A stretch of DNA of 64,000 nucleotides from positions 806,001 to 870,000 of the forward strand of contig NZ_CP009455.1 of the NCBI RefSeq assembly GCF_000759535.1. Reading direction: 5' to 3'. Source of the stretch: Pseudomonas cremoricolorata. GTDB lineage: Bacteria; Pseudomonadota; Gammaproteobacteria; Pseudomonadales; Pseudomonadaceae. A program made the translations under genes and the position numbers. Under the pieces are notes generated by a model, which was given only the letters and a program-made list of their open reading frames with translations, did not search any database and was not told the DNA's origin. This document shows positions 9,158 to 18,848 of the stretch, piece by piece (position 1 is the first letter of the stretch; each line of letters begins with the position of its first letter).

Positions 9158-11356
9158 ATGTCATCGAGCTCATTTCGCCATTCTCTGCGTCGCCTTTGGG
9201 GCCAGGACAAGTTCAGCTACAGCATCAGGGTCACGGTCGCGCTGACCGGCAGCATGGCCTGGTGCTGGTATCAGGACGAAATGAGCCTGCTGATTCCGCT
9301 GTTTCTCGGCATCATCGCCAGCGCCCTGGCAGAAACCGACGATGGCTGGCGCGGACGCCTCAGCGCCCTGCTGGTGACCCTGGGCTGCTTCGCCATCGCC
9401 GCCTTGTCGGTGGAGTTGCTGTTCCCCTACCCCTGGCTGTTCGCCATTTCCCTGGCCGTGGCCACCTTTGCCCTGACCATGCTCGGGGCGCTGGGCGAAC
9501 GCTATGGCGCGATCGCCTCGGCCACGCTGATCCTGTCGGTGTACACCATGATCGCGGTGGATCAGCGCGGCGGTCAGCTCAGTGATTTCTGGCACGAACC
9601 GCTGCTGCTGGTGACCGGTGCCGCCTGGTATGGCCTGCTCTCGGTGCTCTGGCAATTGCTATTCGCCAACCAGCCGGTGCAGCAGAGCCTGGCCAAGCTG
9701 TTCTTCGAACTGGGTCGTTACCTCAAGCTCAAGGCCGCGCTGTTCGAACCGGTGCGCAACCTCGACCTGGAAGCCCGTCGGGTCGAACTGGCGCACCAGA
9801 ATGGCAAGGTGGTGGCCGCGCTGAACGCTGCCAAGGAAATCATTCTGCACCGGGTCGGCAATGCCCAGCCCAACTCCAAGGTCAGCCGCTACCTCAAGCT
9901 GTACTTCCTCGCCCAAGACATCCACGAGCGCGTCAGCGCCTCGCACTACCCCTACAACGCCCTGGCCGAGACCTTCTTCCACAGCGACGTGATGTTCCGC
10001 TGCCAGCGCCTGCTGCGCCAGCAAGGCTCGGCCTGCCAGCGCCTGTCCCACTCGATACGCCTGCGCCAGCCGTTCGACTACGACACCCAGTTCGCCGAAG
10101 CCCTGGAAGACCTGCATGCTTCGCTGGACTTTCTGCGCGGGCAGAACAACCCGGCCTGGCGCGGCCTGCTGCGCTCGCTGCGCGCATTGGCCGCCAACCT
10201 GGCGACCCTCGACCGCCTGCTGGCAGCCGCGAGCAACCCCGACAGCCTTGCCGATGCCAGCGACAGCAGCCTGCTGGACCGCTCGCCGCGCACCTTGCAG
10301 GACGTCGGCAAGCGCCTGCGCACGCAGCTGACCCCAACCTCGCTGCTGTTCCGCCACGCCTTGCGCCTGTCCCTGGCGCTGCTGGTGGGCTACGGCATGG
10401 TGCACCTGATTCACCCAAGCCAGGGCTACTGGATCATCCTCACCACGCTGTTCGTCTGCCAGCCCAACTACGGGGCCACCCGGCGCAAGCTGGTGCAGCG
10501 TATTTTCGGCACTGCGGTCGGCCTGACCGTGGGCTGGGCGCTGTTCGATCTGTTCCCAAGCCCGCTGGTGCAATCGATGTTCGCCGTGGTCGCCGGCGTG
10601 GTGTTCTTCGTCAACCGCACCAGCCACTACACCTCGGCCACGGCGGCGATCACCTTGATGGTGCTGTTCTGCTTCAACCAGATCGGCGATGGCTACGGCC
10701 TGTTCCTGCCGCGCCTGTTCGATACCCTGGTCGGCAGCCTGATCGCGATCCTCGCAGTGTTCCTGTTCCTGCCCGACTGGCAGGGCCGGCGCCTGAACAA
10801 GGTGCTGGCCAACACCCTCACCTGCGCCAGCCTGTACCTGCGCCAGATCATGCAGCAGTACGCCGAAGGCAAGCGCGACGACCTGGCCTACCGCCTGGCC
10901 CGGCGCAACGCCCACAACGCCGACGCCGCGCTGTCGACCACCTTGGCCAACATGCTTATGGAGCCTGGGCATTTCCGCAAAGAAGCGGATGTCGGCTTTC
11001 GCTTCCTGGTGCTCTCGCACACCTTGCTTGGCTATTTGTCAGGCTTGGGCGCGCATCGCGAAACGGCACTGCCGCCCGAGGTGCATGAGCAACTGCTCGA
11101 CGGCGCCGGACAGTCGCTGGCCGACAGTCTCGACGAAATCGCCAATGGCCTGGCGACGCGCACCTCGGTGGCCATTCACAGCGACAGCGAAGATGCCCTG
11201 GCGGCGACGCTGGAGCAGATGCCAGAAGAACTCGACGAGCACCAACGCCTGGTGCAAACCCAACTGGCGCTGATCTGCCGTCAGCTCGGCCCGCTGCGCA
11301 CGTTGGCCGGGCACCTGCTCAAGCCGGCGTCCAGCGCCGCTCAGGTCGAGGGGTAG
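9158..11356 (+). CDS. yccS: FUSC/YccS family inner-membrane transporter
   Basis: A 732-residue protein with the layout of the YccS/YhfK family. There is an N-terminal block of about six membrane helices (residues 20-160), a cytoplasmic stretch of about 230 residues rich in charged helices, then a second membrane block (about 400-545, including LLVGYGMVHLIHPSQGYWIILTTLFVCQPNYGATRRK) and a cytoplasmic C-terminus. That repeated arrangement resembles aromatic-acid efflux (AaeB) and FUSC proteins, so export of small organic compounds is inferred. The last 16 bases overlap the convergent winged-helix gene. Confidence 0.9.
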   Translation: MSSSSFRHSLRRLWGQDKFSYSIRVTVALTGSMAWCWYQDEMSLLIPLFLGIIASALAETDDGWRGRLSALLVTLGCFAIAALSVELLFPYPWLFAISLAVATFALTMLGALGERYGAIASATLILSVYTMIAVDQRGGQLSDFWHEPLLLVTGAAWYGLLSVLWQLLFANQPVQQSLAKLFFELGRYLKLKAALFEPVRNLDLEARRVELAHQNGKVVAALNAAKEIILHRVGNAQPNSKVSRYLKLYFLAQDIHERVSASHYPYNALAETFFHSDVMFRCQRLLRQQGSACQRLSHSIRLRQPFDYDTQFAEALEDLHASLDFLRGQNNPAWRGLLRSLRALAANLATLDRLLAAASNPDSLADASDSSLLDRSPRTLQDVGKRLRTQLTPTSLLFRHALRLSLALLVGYGMVHLIHPSQGYWIILTTLFVCQPNYGATRRKLVQRIFGTAVGLTVGWALFDLFPSPLVQSMFAVVAGVVFFVNRTSHYTSATAAITLMVLFCFNQIGDGYGLFLPRLFDTLVGSLIAILAVFLFLPDWQGRRLNKVLANTLTCASLYLRQIMQQYAEGKRDDLAYRLARRNAHNADAALSTTLANMLMEPGHFRKEADVGFRFLVLSHTLLGYLSGLGAHRETALPPEVHEQLLDGAGQSLADSLDEIANGLATRTSVAIHSDSEDALAATLEQMPEELDEHQRLVQTQLALICRQLGPLRTLAGHLLKPASSAAQVEG

Positions 11357-11643
11357 CCGAGCACCTCGCGCAGGGCCGGCAGGTGCTCGACGATCCATTG
11401 CCGGTCGATCGCGCCCCAGTCACGGATGCAGTACTGCCCGGCGTGGTTGCGCGCACCGGCCTGCTGCTCGAACTCACAGACGATGTCCAGGTCAGCCAAG
11501 GCGGCGATGGTGTCCTGCGCGGTGCGCCGTGGCATGCCGGTGGCGGTCATCAGCGCTGGCACACTGGCGGCGGTGCCGCTGTCGATCAGCCAGGCGACGT
11601 ACAGACGGCGATAGAAACTGCTCTTGGTCTTGCTGACCTGCAT
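11341..11643 (-). CDS. Small winged-helix protein (HTH_43-type)
   Basis: A 100-residue protein starting at ATG 11643 with AAGGAA upstream, which overlaps the stop region of the preceding gene. Residues 8-60 form a helix-turn-helix-like region (AWLIDSGTAASVPALMTATGMPRRTAQDTIAALADLDI), which resembles small winged-helix proteins that ride along with other genes in gamma-proteobacteria. It sits 13 bases after the YgjP-type gene in the same direction, so the two are probably co-transcribed. Its 3' end overlaps yccS tail to tail by 16 bases. A DNA-binding role is inferred; targets are unknown. Confidence 0.8.
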   Translation of the reverse strand: MQVSKTKSSFYRRLYVAWLIDSGTAASVPALMTATGMPRRTAQDTIAALADLDIVCEFEQQAGARNHAGQYCIRDWGAIDRQWIVEHLPALREVLGYPST

Positions 11644-11656
11644 GGGGTGTTTTTCC

Positions 11657-12157
11657 TTACACAGTGCCCGGCAGTTCCCGATAGGTCAGGTACACGCGCA
11701 GGTCGAATTCCAATTGATGGTAGTCCGGCTCCATGTGCTGGCAGAGCTGGTAGAACGCCTTGCTGTGGTCACGTTCCTTGAGGTGCGCCAGTTCGTGCAC
11801 CACGATCATGCGCAAAAACTGCGGCGCCGCGTCCTTGAACAGCGAAGCGATGCGGATTTCCTTCTTGGCCTTGAGCTTGCCCCCTTGTACCCGCGACACG
11901 GCAGTGTTCAGGCCCAGGGCGCGGTGGGTGAGGTCCAATCGGTTGTCGAACAGCACTTTGTCGACCGCCGGCGCGTTGCGCAAGAAGGCCTGCTTGAGTT
12001 CCTGCACGTAGGCATACAGCGCCTTGTCGTTCTGCACAGCGTGCTGCTCGGCATAGCGCTTTTGCAGGTAAGCACCGAGGCGATCGCTGGCGATGAGTTG
12101 GCGTACCTGCTCTTGCAGGTGCGGGGGGTAGGCTTGCAGGTAGCGCAGTACGGTCAT
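11657..12157 (-). CDS. YgjP-like M48-type metalloprotein (DUF45)
   Basis: A 166-residue protein. The start at 12157 (MTVLRYLQAYPPHLQ) was preferred because the 42-residue upstream extension is low-information and covers the inverted repeat region. The zinc signature is clear: HELAHLKERDHSKAFY near residue 125, with the second-half EPDYHQLEFDLR typical of YgjP/DUF45. The family is annotated as M48-like metallopeptidase, and E. coli YgjP has been described as a UTP pyrophosphatase, so enzymatic function should be left open. Cytoplasmic. It follows fba on the same strand after a 174-base gap containing a large imperfect hairpin. Confidence 0.87.
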   Translation of the reverse strand: MTVLRYLQAYPPHLQEQVRQLIASDRLGAYLQKRYAEQHAVQNDKALYAYVQELKQAFLRNAPAVDKVLFDNRLDLTHRALGLNTAVSRVQGGKLKAKKEIRIASLFKDAAPQFLRMIVVHELAHLKERDHSKAFYQLCQHMEPDYHQLEFDLRVYLTYRELPGTV

Positions 12158-12196
12158 GGACAGGGCTTTGCAGGACGTTGCGTTCGCTGGAATGAA

Positions 12197-12264
12197 TCGG
12201 GGCCACCGTGCGGCCCATCGCCGGTGGGCATCAACCCCCGCGATGGGCTGCACAGCAGCCCCGA
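12197..12264. repeat. 68-bp imperfect inverted repeat between fba and the YgjP-type gene
   Basis: The 25-base arms begin TCGGGGC and contain GCCCATCGC, and they pair with the right arm at 12240-12264 with about six mismatches. The loop is about 18 bases. There is no run of T on either side, so a classical terminator is unlikely. An REP-like or mRNA-stability hairpin downstream of fba is more plausible. Confidence 0.6.
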
Positions 12265-12331
12265 TGTGTCTGGCACCTGACATCGACGAAGCACCTTGCG
12301 CATCACTGCGCGCGTCGAGCCAGGGGCTGGA

Positions 12332-13396
12332 TCAGTTGACCTTGGCCTTCAACTCACCCTTGGCGTAACGCTGGAACATCGCTTCGAGGGTGATCGGCTT
12401 GATCTTCGAAGCGTGGCCGGCAGTGCCAAAGGCTTCGTAACGGGCGATGCACACGTCACGCATGGCCTTCACGGTTTCGGCGAAGAACTTGCGTGGGTCG
12501 AACTCGCTTGGATTCTGGGCCATGTGGCGGCGCATGGCACCGGTGGAGGCCAGACGCAGGTCGGTGTCGATGTTGACCTTGCGCACGCCGTACTTGATGC
12601 CTTCGACGATCTCTTCGACCGGCACGCCGTAGGTTTCTTTGATGTCGCCGCCGTACTCGTTGATGATCTTCAGCCACTCTTGCGGCACCGAGGAGGAACC
12701 GTGCATCACCAGGTGGGTGTTGGGAATGCGCTTGTGGATTTCCTTGATGCGGTCGATGGCGAGGATGTCACCGGTTGGCGGCTTGGTGAATTTGTAGGCG
12801 CCGTGGCTGGTGCCGATGGCGATCGCCAGGGCGTCGACCTGGGTCTTGTTGACGAAGTCGGCGGCCTCTTCCGGGTCGGTGAGCATCTGGCTGTGGTCCA
12901 GGGTGCCTTCGGCGCCGATGCCATCTTCTTCACCGGCCTGGCCGGTTTCCAGGCTGCCCAGGCAGCCCAGCTCGCCTTCCACCGACACACCGCAGGCATG
13001 GGCGAATGCCACGGTCTGCTGGGTGACGCGAACGTTGTAGTCGTAGTCGGCAGGGGTCTTGCCATCTTCCCTGAGCGAGCCGTCCATCATCACCGAGCTG
13101 AAGCCCAGTTGGATCGAGCGCTGGCAGACGTCAGGGCTGGTGCCGTGGTCCTGGTGCATGCACACCGGGATGTGCGGGAATTCTTCGATGGCCGCCAGGA
13201 TCAGGTGGCGCAGGAACGGCGCGCCGGCGTATTTGCGTGCACCGGCAGAGGCCTGGACGATGACCGGCGAGTCGGTCTTGTCGGCGGCTTCCATGATGGC
13301 GCGCATCTGCTCGAGGTTGTTGACGTTGAAAGCTGGAACGCCGTAACCGAACTCGGCGGCGTGGTCCAGCATCTGGCGCATGCTAATGAGTGCCAT
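12332..13396 (-). CDS. fba: Class II fructose-bisphosphate aldolase
   Basis: A 354-residue zinc aldolase cleaving fructose-1,6-bisphosphate to DHAP and glyceraldehyde-3-phosphate (gluconeogenic direction in pseudomonads, which lack a full Embden-Meyerhof route). The start at 13396 ([15 protein letters not shown]) follows the family; a 7-residue upstream extension is unlikely. Seen: [13 protein letters not shown] with metal ligands, [27 protein letters not shown], the substrate loop [11 protein letters not shown], and VNIDTDLR near the C-terminus. It is the last classical gene of the tktA-epd-pgk-fba cluster. In this genome two lipoprotein genes lie between pgk and fba. Confidence 0.97.
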   Translation of the reverse strand: MALISMRQMLDHAAEFGYGVPAFNVNNLEQMRAIMEAADKTDSPVIVQASAGARKYAGAPFLRHLILAAIEEFPHIPVCMHQDHGTSPDVCQRSIQLGFSSVMMDGSLREDGKTPADYDYNVRVTQQTVAFAHACGVSVEGELGCLGSLETGQAGEEDGIGAEGTLDHSQMLTDPEEAADFVNKTQVDALAIAIGTSHGAYKFTKPPTGDILAIDRIKEIHKRIPNTHLVMHGSSSVPQEWLKIINEYGGDIKETYGVPVEEIVEGIKYGVRKVNIDTDLRLASTGAMRRHMAQNPSEFDPRKFFAETVKAMRDVCIARYEAFGTAGHASKIKPITLEAMFQRYAKGELKAKVN

Positions 13397-13501
13397 TGTG
13401 TATCTCTCTCCCGACAAGCGTCGTTATATCGTGCAAACCTGCCCTATGGGCGGTTGCTGTTCATAGTGTGTGGGCCGCGTGCAGTATGCCAGCCCGGCCA
13501 T

Positions 13502-13825
13502 TCACGGTGCCTTGCAGCCCCGCCCAATCAGATCGTCGGTGGCGACCCAGTACACCAGGCCTTCATCACCCTTGGTGTGCATCGCCAGCACACCGTCGCT
13601 GTACAACGCGCCCGAGCCGCTGGGCTCGGCCTGCAAGTGGTAGGCGCGACTGCCCAGGCGCACGTCCATGGCGCTGCGCGAGGCATCGGTGAAGCGCCAC
13701 AGCACTTCGGTCTGGCTGTCGCAGACCCAGCGGGTCCAGTTATCCGCCACCGACGGTGCGGACGGTTGCAGCAGCGAGCAGCCTGCCAGTGTCGCCACGG
13801 CCATGGCAGCCATCAGCGCTTTCAT
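13502..13825 (-). CDS. MliC-family lipoprotein (lysozyme-inhibitor-like)
   Basis: A 107-residue protein starting at ATG 13825 with AAGGGGAAAGG upstream. The N-terminus MKALMAAMAVATLAGCSLL is a lipoprotein signal with lipobox LAGC. The mature part (WVCDSQTEVLWRFTDASRSAMDVRLGS, then GCKAP at the end) fits the small beta-barrel MliC/PliC domain with one conserved cysteine pair. Family members inhibit C-type lysozyme from the periplasmic side of a membrane. That activity is inferred. It lies between pgk and fba on the same strand, next to a second lipoprotein. Confidence 0.82.
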   Translation of the reverse strand: MKALMAAMAVATLAGCSLLQPSAPSVADNWTRWVCDSQTEVLWRFTDASRSAMDVRLGSRAYHLQAEPSGSGALYSDGVLAMHTKGDEGLVYWVATDDLIGRGCKAP

Positions 13826-13875
13826 CAGCCTTTCCCCTTGCAGCTCGGCCAGGCCGGCCGGTTGCCCTGAATCGC

Positions 13876-14094
13876 TCAGGGACAACCGGGTGCCTGACGT
13901 TGATGTTCATCGTCGTACTTCTCCAGCCCATCAGGGCCGAGTCGCTTGTTGATTACCGGCACCGTCTCGGCCTGCCACTGCGACTGATAGCAGCCGCCCT
14001 TGGGCTTACCGGCCGGCTCAGCATCAGGCGCGGCACTGCTCGAACAACCGGCGAGCAGTCCGAGCAGGATCATCACAGGCAATCGCTTGACCAT
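13876..14094 (-). CDS. Small lipoprotein of unknown function
   Basis: A 72-residue protein starting at ATG 14094 (MVKRLPVMILLGLLAGCSSS), with AAAGGGAG about 10 bases upstream; an in-frame start at 14121 is not supported. The lipobox is LAGC. The short mature part contains GGCYQSQWQAETVPVINKRLGPDGLEKYDDEH and a second cysteine near the end (APGCP), so one disulfide is possible. No family was recognised. It is 32 bases after pgk and about 50 bases before the MliC-like gene, so it is probably co-transcribed with them. Confidence 0.75.
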   Translation of the reverse strand: MVKRLPVMILLGLLAGCSSSAAPDAEPAGKPKGGCYQSQWQAETVPVINKRLGPDGLEKYDDEHQRQAPGCP

Positions 14095-14126
14095 CAGGTC
14101 GCTCCCTTTGCCAGGCGCCAACCGCC

Positions 14127-15290
14127 TCAGCCCTTGGCCCGCTGTTCCAGAACCTCGACCGCCGGCAGCACCTTGCCTTCGACGAATTCGAGGAACGCAC
14201 CACCACCGGTGGAAATGTAGGAGATATCGGCACTGACGCCATATTTATCGATCGCCGCCAGGGTGTCACCACCGCCGGCAATGGAGAAAGCCTGACTCTC
14301 GGCGATGGCCTTGGCCAGCACTTCGGTGCCCTTTCCGAACTGGTCGAACTCGAACACCCCAACCGGGCCGTTCCACAGAATGGTCTTGGACGATTTCAGC
14401 AGTTCGGCGAAGTGCGCTGCGGTCTGCGGACCGATGTCCAGGATCATGTCGTCGGCAGCCACGTCGGCGATGGCCTTGACCGTGGCTTCGGCGCTCTCGG
14501 CGAATTCCTTGGCCACCACCACATCGCTCGGCAGCGGCACGTTGACCTTGGCGGCGATGGCCTTGGCGGTCTCGACCAGGTCAGGCTCGTACAGCGATTT
14601 GCCCACCGGATGGCCGGCAGCGGCGAGGAAGGTGTTGGCGATACCGCCGCCGACGATCAGCAGGTCGCAGACGCTGCTCAGGCTGTTGAGCACGTCGAGT
14701 TTGGTCGACACCTTGGAACCGGCAACGATCGCCGCCATTGGCTTGGCCGGTGCTTTCAGGGCCTTGCCCAGCGCATCCAGCTCGGCGGCCAGCAGCGGGC
14801 CTGCGGCCGCGACCTTGGCGAACTTGGCCACGCCATGGGTCGAGCCCTCGGCGCGGTGCGCGGTGCCGAAGGCGTCCATGACGAAGACGTCGCACAGCGC
14901 CGCATACTGCTGGGCCAACTCATCGGCGTTTTTCTTCTCGCCCTTGTTGAAGCGCACGTTCTCGAACAGCACCACTTCACCTGGCTTGACCTCGACGCCA
15001 CCGAGGTAGTCGGCCACCAGCGGCACGTCACGGCCCAGCGCCTTGCTCAGGTAGTCGGCAACTGGTTTGAGGCTGTTCTCGGCCGAGAACTCACCTTCGC
15101 TCGGGCGTCCCAGGTGCGAGCAGACCATCAGCGCCGCGCCTTTTTCCAGCGCCAGCTTGATGGTCGGCAGCGCGGCCTGGATACGAGCGTCGCTGGTGAC
15201 CACTCCGTCCTTCACAGGCACGTTGAGGTCTTCGCGGATCAGTACGCGCTTACCGGTCAGGTCGAGGTCGGTCATCTTCAACACGGTCAT
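14127..15290 (-). CDS. pgk: Phosphoglycerate kinase
   Basis: A 387-residue enzyme interconverting 1,3-bisphosphoglycerate and 3-phosphoglycerate with ATP. Seen: N-terminal substrate motif [37 protein letters not shown] (read as FENVRF), the hinge [16 protein letters not shown], and the nucleotide loop [13 protein letters not shown]. The ATG at 15290 shares its A with the epd stop (TGATG), indicating translational coupling. The codon before it is TTG and is not needed as a start. Confidence 0.97.
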   Translation of the reverse strand: MTVLKMTDLDLTGKRVLIREDLNVPVKDGVVTSDARIQAALPTIKLALEKGAALMVCSHLGRPSEGEFSAENSLKPVADYLSKALGRDVPLVADYLGGVEVKPGEVVLFENVRFNKGEKKNADELAQQYAALCDVFVMDAFGTAHRAEGSTHGVAKFAKVAAAGPLLAAELDALGKALKAPAKPMAAIVAGSKVSTKLDVLNSLSSVCDLLIVGGGIANTFLAAAGHPVGKSLYEPDLVETAKAIAAKVNVPLPSDVVVAKEFAESAEATVKAIADVAADDMILDIGPQTAAHFAELLKSSKTILWNGPVGVFEFDQFGKGTEVLAKAIAESQAFSIAGGGDTLAAIDKYGVSADISYISTGGGAFLEFVEGKVLPAVEVLEQRAKG

Positions 15291-16363
15291 CAATGCGGTC
15301 CTTCAGGGATGTTGAGTGCAGTGGGGTGGACGACGCGCAGAAAGTGATCGGCGACGTCGAGCATACGGTTGGCGAACCCCCATTCGTTGTCGAACCAGGC
15401 CAGCAGATTCACCAGGCGTGGGCCGGAGACGCGGGTCTGGCTGGCATCGACGATGGCCGAATGCGGGTCATGGTTGAAATCGCAACTGGCGTGCGGCAGC
15501 TCGGTGTAGGCCAGCAGGCCTTGCAACGGGCCGCTCAGGGCTGCATCACGCAGCACCTGGTTGACCTCGGCAGCGCTGGTATCGCGCGCGGTCTGCAAGG
15601 TGATGTCCAGGCATGACACGTTGACCGTCGGCACACGTACCGCTTTGGCCTGGATTCGCCCGGCAAGTTCCGGAAGCAACCGCTCGATACCCCGGGCAAG
15701 GCCGGTGGACACCGGAATCACCGACTGGAATGCCGAACGGGTACGGCGCAGGTCTTCGTGGTGGTAGGCATCGATCACTGGCTGGTCGTTCATCGCCGAG
15801 TGGATGGTGGTGATCGACACGTATTCGATGCCGAACGCCTGATCCAGCACCCGCAGCAGCGGCACGCCGCAGTTGGTGGTACACGAGGCGTTGGAGACCA
15901 GCCGCTCGCTGCCGGTCAGGCAATCCTGGTTGATGCCGTAGACCACCGTGGCGTCGACATCGGCCTCGCTGGCCATGGGTTGGGAAAACAGCACCCGCGG
16001 TGCGCCGGCATCGAGAAAGCGCTGGCCATCGGCGCGCGAGGTGTAGGCACCAGAGCACTCCAGCACCAGGTCGACATCCAGCGCCGCCCAGTCGATGCCT
16101 TCGGGGGTGGCGCTGCGCAGCATTTTCACGCAGTCACCATTGATATGCAGACAATCGCCATCGACCTTCACCTCGCCAGGGAAACGGCCATGGGTGGAGT
16201 CGAAGCGCGTCAGGTATTCCAGGCTGGCCTGGTCGGCCAGGTCATTCAGGGCCACGATCTCGAAGCCAGCCCTGGCACCTCGCTCGAACAGCGCGCGCAG
16301 GACACAGCGACCGATTCGGCCGTAACCGTTGAGTGCAACTTTGTAGGGGCGCTGGTGGGACAT
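15290..16363 (-). CDS. epd: D-erythrose-4-phosphate dehydrogenase
   Basis: A 357-residue GAPDH-superfamily enzyme. The NAD-binding start is [18 protein letters not shown] and the active-site Cys lies in [14 protein letters not shown]. Epd rather than Gap is favoured by the SNASCTTNC form with [24 protein letters not shown] and by its place ahead of pgk. It converts erythrose-4-phosphate to 4-phosphoerythronate for pyridoxal-phosphate synthesis; tktA upstream makes the erythrose-4-phosphate. The start at 16363 (MSHQRPYK) fits the family N-terminus although the ribosome site is weak. The upstream extension enters REP-like sequence. Confidence 0.93.
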   Translation of the reverse strand: MSHQRPYKVALNGYGRIGRCVLRALFERGARAGFEIVALNDLADQASLEYLTRFDSTHGRFPGEVKVDGDCLHINGDCVKMLRSATPEGIDWAALDVDLVLECSGAYTSRADGQRFLDAGAPRVLFSQPMASEADVDATVVYGINQDCLTGSERLVSNASCTTNCGVPLLRVLDQAFGIEYVSITTIHSAMNDQPVIDAYHHEDLRRTRSAFQSVIPVSTGLARGIERLLPELAGRIQAKAVRVPTVNVSCLDITLQTARDTSAAEVNQVLRDAALSGPLQGLLAYTELPHASCDFNHDPHSAIVDASQTRVSGPRLVNLLAWFDNEWGFANRMLDVADHFLRVVHPTALNIPEGPH

Positions 16364-16394
16364 GGGAGACTCAAGGGATTGGCGTCTGGTAATA

Positions 16395-16440
16395 CGGAGA
16401 TCCATCGCGGCTAAACCGCCCCAGCAGGGGCCCACGCGGA
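16395..16440. repeat. Degenerate REP-like element
   Basis: ATCGCGGCTAAACCGCCCC at about 16403 resembles the core of the P. putida REP sequence (ATCGCGGGTAAACCCGCTCC) but is imperfect. It lies within the gap between tktA and epd. Confidence 0.5.
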
Positions 16441-16479
16441 GTCGCCAAGAAGCGGCAGCGTCTGAGTTGGGACGGCGCT

Positions 16480-16582
16480 GCCGCCCATCGCGGCTAAACC
16501 GGAGCGCCGTCCGACCGCTCCTACAGAGGGCGCGTTTCTTGTAGGAGCGGGTTTACCCGCGATGGGCGGCAAAGCCGCCCCA
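16480..16582. repeat. Pair of inverted P. putida-type REP elements between tktA and epd
   Basis: GCCGCCCATCGCGGCTAAACC at 16480-16500 is followed by CCGCTCCTACAG at 16514-16526. The opposite copy then reads TGTAGGAGCGGGTTTACCC (from 16540) on into CGCGATGGGCGGC. The two face each other and could form a long stem on the tktA-epd mRNA. Confidence 0.8.
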
Positions 16583-16637
16583 ACAGCGCCCCGCACCGAT
16601 TCAGCATGAAACGACAGCGCCGCCGTCCACACGGCCC

Positions 16638-18635
16638 TCAATCCTCCAGCAGCTCCTCAGCCACCGCCAGCACGTTGTCCAGGGTGAAGCCGAACGCCTC
16701 GAACAGTGCGCTGGCCGGGGCCGACTCACCGTAGGTGGTCATGCCGATGATGCGACCATCCAGGCCGACGTACTTGTACCAGTAGTCGGCATGCGCCGCT
16801 TCGATGGCGATGCGTGCACCGACTTCTACCGGCAGCACCGACTGCTTGTAGGCAGCGTCCTGGGCGTCGAACACGCTGGTGCATGGCATCGACACCACGC
16901 GGACCTTGCGGCCCTGGGCGCTGAGGGCGTCGAAAGCCTGCACCGCCAGGCCAACTTCCGAACCGGTGGCGATGAGGATCAGCTCCGGCTCGCCGGCGCA
17001 GTCACGCAGCACGTAGCCGCCCTGGCTGATCTGCGCGATCTGCTCGGCGCTGCGCGCCTGATGCTGCAGGTTCTGCCGCGAGAAGATCAGCGCCGACGGG
17101 CCGTCGTTGCGCAGCAGCGCCTGCTGCCAGCACACCGCCGATTCCACGGCATCGGCCGGGCGCCAGGTGTCGAGGTTGGGGGTGGTGCGCAGGCTGGTCA
17201 GTTGCTCGATCGGCTGGTGGGTCGGGCCGTCTTCGCCCAGGCCGATGGAGTCGTGGGTGTAGACGTGAATCACCCGCTGCTTCATCAGTGCCGACATGCG
17301 CACCGCGTTGCGTGCGTATTCCATGAACATCAGGAAGGTCGCGCCGTACGGCACCAGGCCGCCGTGCAGGGCCAGGCCGTTCATGATCGCGGTCATGCCG
17401 AATTCGCGCACGCCGTAGAACAGGTAGTTGCCGCTGGCATCGGTAGCCTCGACGCCCTTGCAACCTTTCCACAGGGTCAGGTTGGAGGCGGCCAGGTCAG
17501 CCGAGCCGCCGAGCAGTTCCGGCAGCAGCGGGCCGAAGGCGTTCAAGGTGTTCTGGCTGGCCTTGCGGCTGGCGATGGTCTCGCCCTTCTCGGCGACTTG
17601 CTGCACGTAGGCGGCGGCTTTTTCAGCGAAGTCGGCCGGCAACTCGCCCGAGCTGCGGCGCTTGAATTCGGCAGCCAGCTCAGGGTGGGCCTGGGCATAG
17701 GCGTCGAAGCGCTGGTTCCACTCGGCTTCGGCCTTGGCGCCGGCGTCTTTAGCGTCCCACTCGGCGTAGATCTCAGCAGGAATCTGGAAGGCTTCGTGGC
17801 TCCAGTTCAGGCCGTTGCGGGTCAACACGATCTCGTCGGCACCCAGGGCGGCGCCGTGGGATTCTTCCTTGCCCTGCTTGTTCGGCGAGCCGAAACCGAT
17901 GATGGTCTTGCAGCAGATCAGGGTCGGACGGTCGCTCTTGCGCGCGGTCTCGATGGCGGTCTTGATCTCGTCGGCATCGTGGCCGTTGACGTTGCGGATC
18001 ACCTGCCAGTTGTAGGCTTCGAAGCGCTTCGGGGTGTCGTCGGTGAACCAGCCGTGCACTTCGCCATCGATGGAGATGCCATTGTCGTCGTAGAAGGCGA
18101 TGAGCTTGTTCAGGCCCAGGGTGCCGGCCAGCGAGGCAACTTCATGGGAAACGCCTTCCATCATGCAGCCATCGCCGAGGAACACGTAGGTGTGGTGGTC
18201 GACGATGTCGTGGCCTTCACGGTTGAACTGACCGGCCATGACTTTCTCGGCAATGGCGAAGCCGACGGCGTTGGCCAGGCCCTGACCGAGCGGGCCGGTG
18301 GTGGTCTCGACGCCTGCGGTGTAGCCGAATTCCGGGTGACCCGGGGTGCGGCTGTGCAGTTGGCGGAAGCCTTTGAGGTCGTCGATGGACAGGTCGTAAC
18401 CAGTCAGGTGCAGCAGCGAGTAGATCAGCATCGAGCCATGGCCGTTGGACAGCACGAAGCGGTCACGGTCGGCGAAGTGCGGGTTGCTCGGGTTGTGCTT
18501 GAGGTAGTCACGCCACAGCACTTCGGCGATATCCGCCATGCCCATCGGGGCCCCGGGGTGGCCGCTGTTGGCCTTTTGCACGGCATCCATGCTGAGGGCG
18601 CGGATGGCATTGGCACGTTCACGACGGCTGGGCAT
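16638..18635 (-). CDS. tktA: Transketolase
   Basis: A 665-residue thiamine-diphosphate enzyme of the pentose phosphate pathway that moves two-carbon units between sugar phosphates. Seen: N-terminal [22 protein letters not shown], the ThDP motif [18 protein letters not shown], the pyrimidine-domain [16 protein letters not shown], and a C-terminal domain with [17 protein letters not shown]. The ATG at 18635 has AGGAG in good position. It heads the minus-strand cluster that supplies epd with erythrose-4-phosphate. It is divergent from the ArsR-methyltransferase/metK pair. Confidence 0.97.
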   Translation of the reverse strand: MPSRRERANAIRALSMDAVQKANSGHPGAPMGMADIAEVLWRDYLKHNPSNPHFADRDRFVLSNGHGSMLIYSLLHLTGYDLSIDDLKGFRQLHSRTPGHPEFGYTAGVETTTGPLGQGLANAVGFAIAEKVMAGQFNREGHDIVDHHTYVFLGDGCMMEGVSHEVASLAGTLGLNKLIAFYDDNGISIDGEVHGWFTDDTPKRFEAYNWQVIRNVNGHDADEIKTAIETARKSDRPTLICCKTIIGFGSPNKQGKEESHGAALGADEIVLTRNGLNWSHEAFQIPAEIYAEWDAKDAGAKAEAEWNQRFDAYAQAHPELAAEFKRRSSGELPADFAEKAAAYVQQVAEKGETIASRKASQNTLNAFGPLLPELLGGSADLAASNLTLWKGCKGVEATDASGNYLFYGVREFGMTAIMNGLALHGGLVPYGATFLMFMEYARNAVRMSALMKQRVIHVYTHDSIGLGEDGPTHQPIEQLTSLRTTPNLDTWRPADAVESAVCWQQALLRNDGPSALIFSRQNLQHQARSAEQIAQISQGGYVLRDCAGEPELILIATGSEVGLAVQAFDALSAQGRKVRVVSMPCTSVFDAQDAAYKQSVLPVEVGARIAIEAAHADYWYKYVGLDGRIIGMTTYGESAPASALFEAFGFTLDNVLAVAEELLED

Positions 18636-18686
18636 CGAGGGTCTCCTGAAGGCTTGGAATTAGGGGTGTCACGTAAAAAGTCAGAC

Positions 18687-18715
18687 ATTTTCGCCCACGC
18701 GCGGGTATTGGGCAA
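18687..18715 (-). promoter_or_regulatory. Candidate sigma-70 promoter of tktA
   Basis: On the minus strand TTGCCC is followed after 17 bases by GAAAAT, about 50 bases before the tktA start. Both hexamers match four of six consensus positions. It lies about 130 bases from the metK-side operator. Confidence 0.35.
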
Positions 18716-18725
18716 TCACGGATTT

Positions 18726-18840
18726 TGTGGAGCGGCAAGCTATCAGTCGCAAGCGACAAGCCAGACCGTGCAACCCGTTAACTTTGTCTGAGCGCACACG
18801 CCGGGCTTGCCGCTTGCCGCTAATAGCTTGCCGCTGGCGC
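18726..18840. repeat. CTTGCCGCTTG-type dispersed repeat
   Basis: Short degenerate units (GCAAGCTATC, GCAAGCGACAAGCC, GGGCTTGCCGCTTGCCGC, AGCTTGCCGC) fill the tktA-regulator gap. Similar sequence recurs at about 30661-30780, 57311-57352 and 59441-59477. Confidence 0.6.
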
Positions 18841-18848
18841 CCCGCGCC

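Noticed and set aside
12296..13870. 524-residue plus-strand ORF
   Set aside because: Antisense to fba and the MliC-like gene; composition is typical of a shadow frame.
15290..16363. Glyceraldehyde-3-phosphate dehydrogenase (gap) for the gene before pgk
   Set aside because: The active-site context and position between tktA and pgk fit Epd better, although the families are close.
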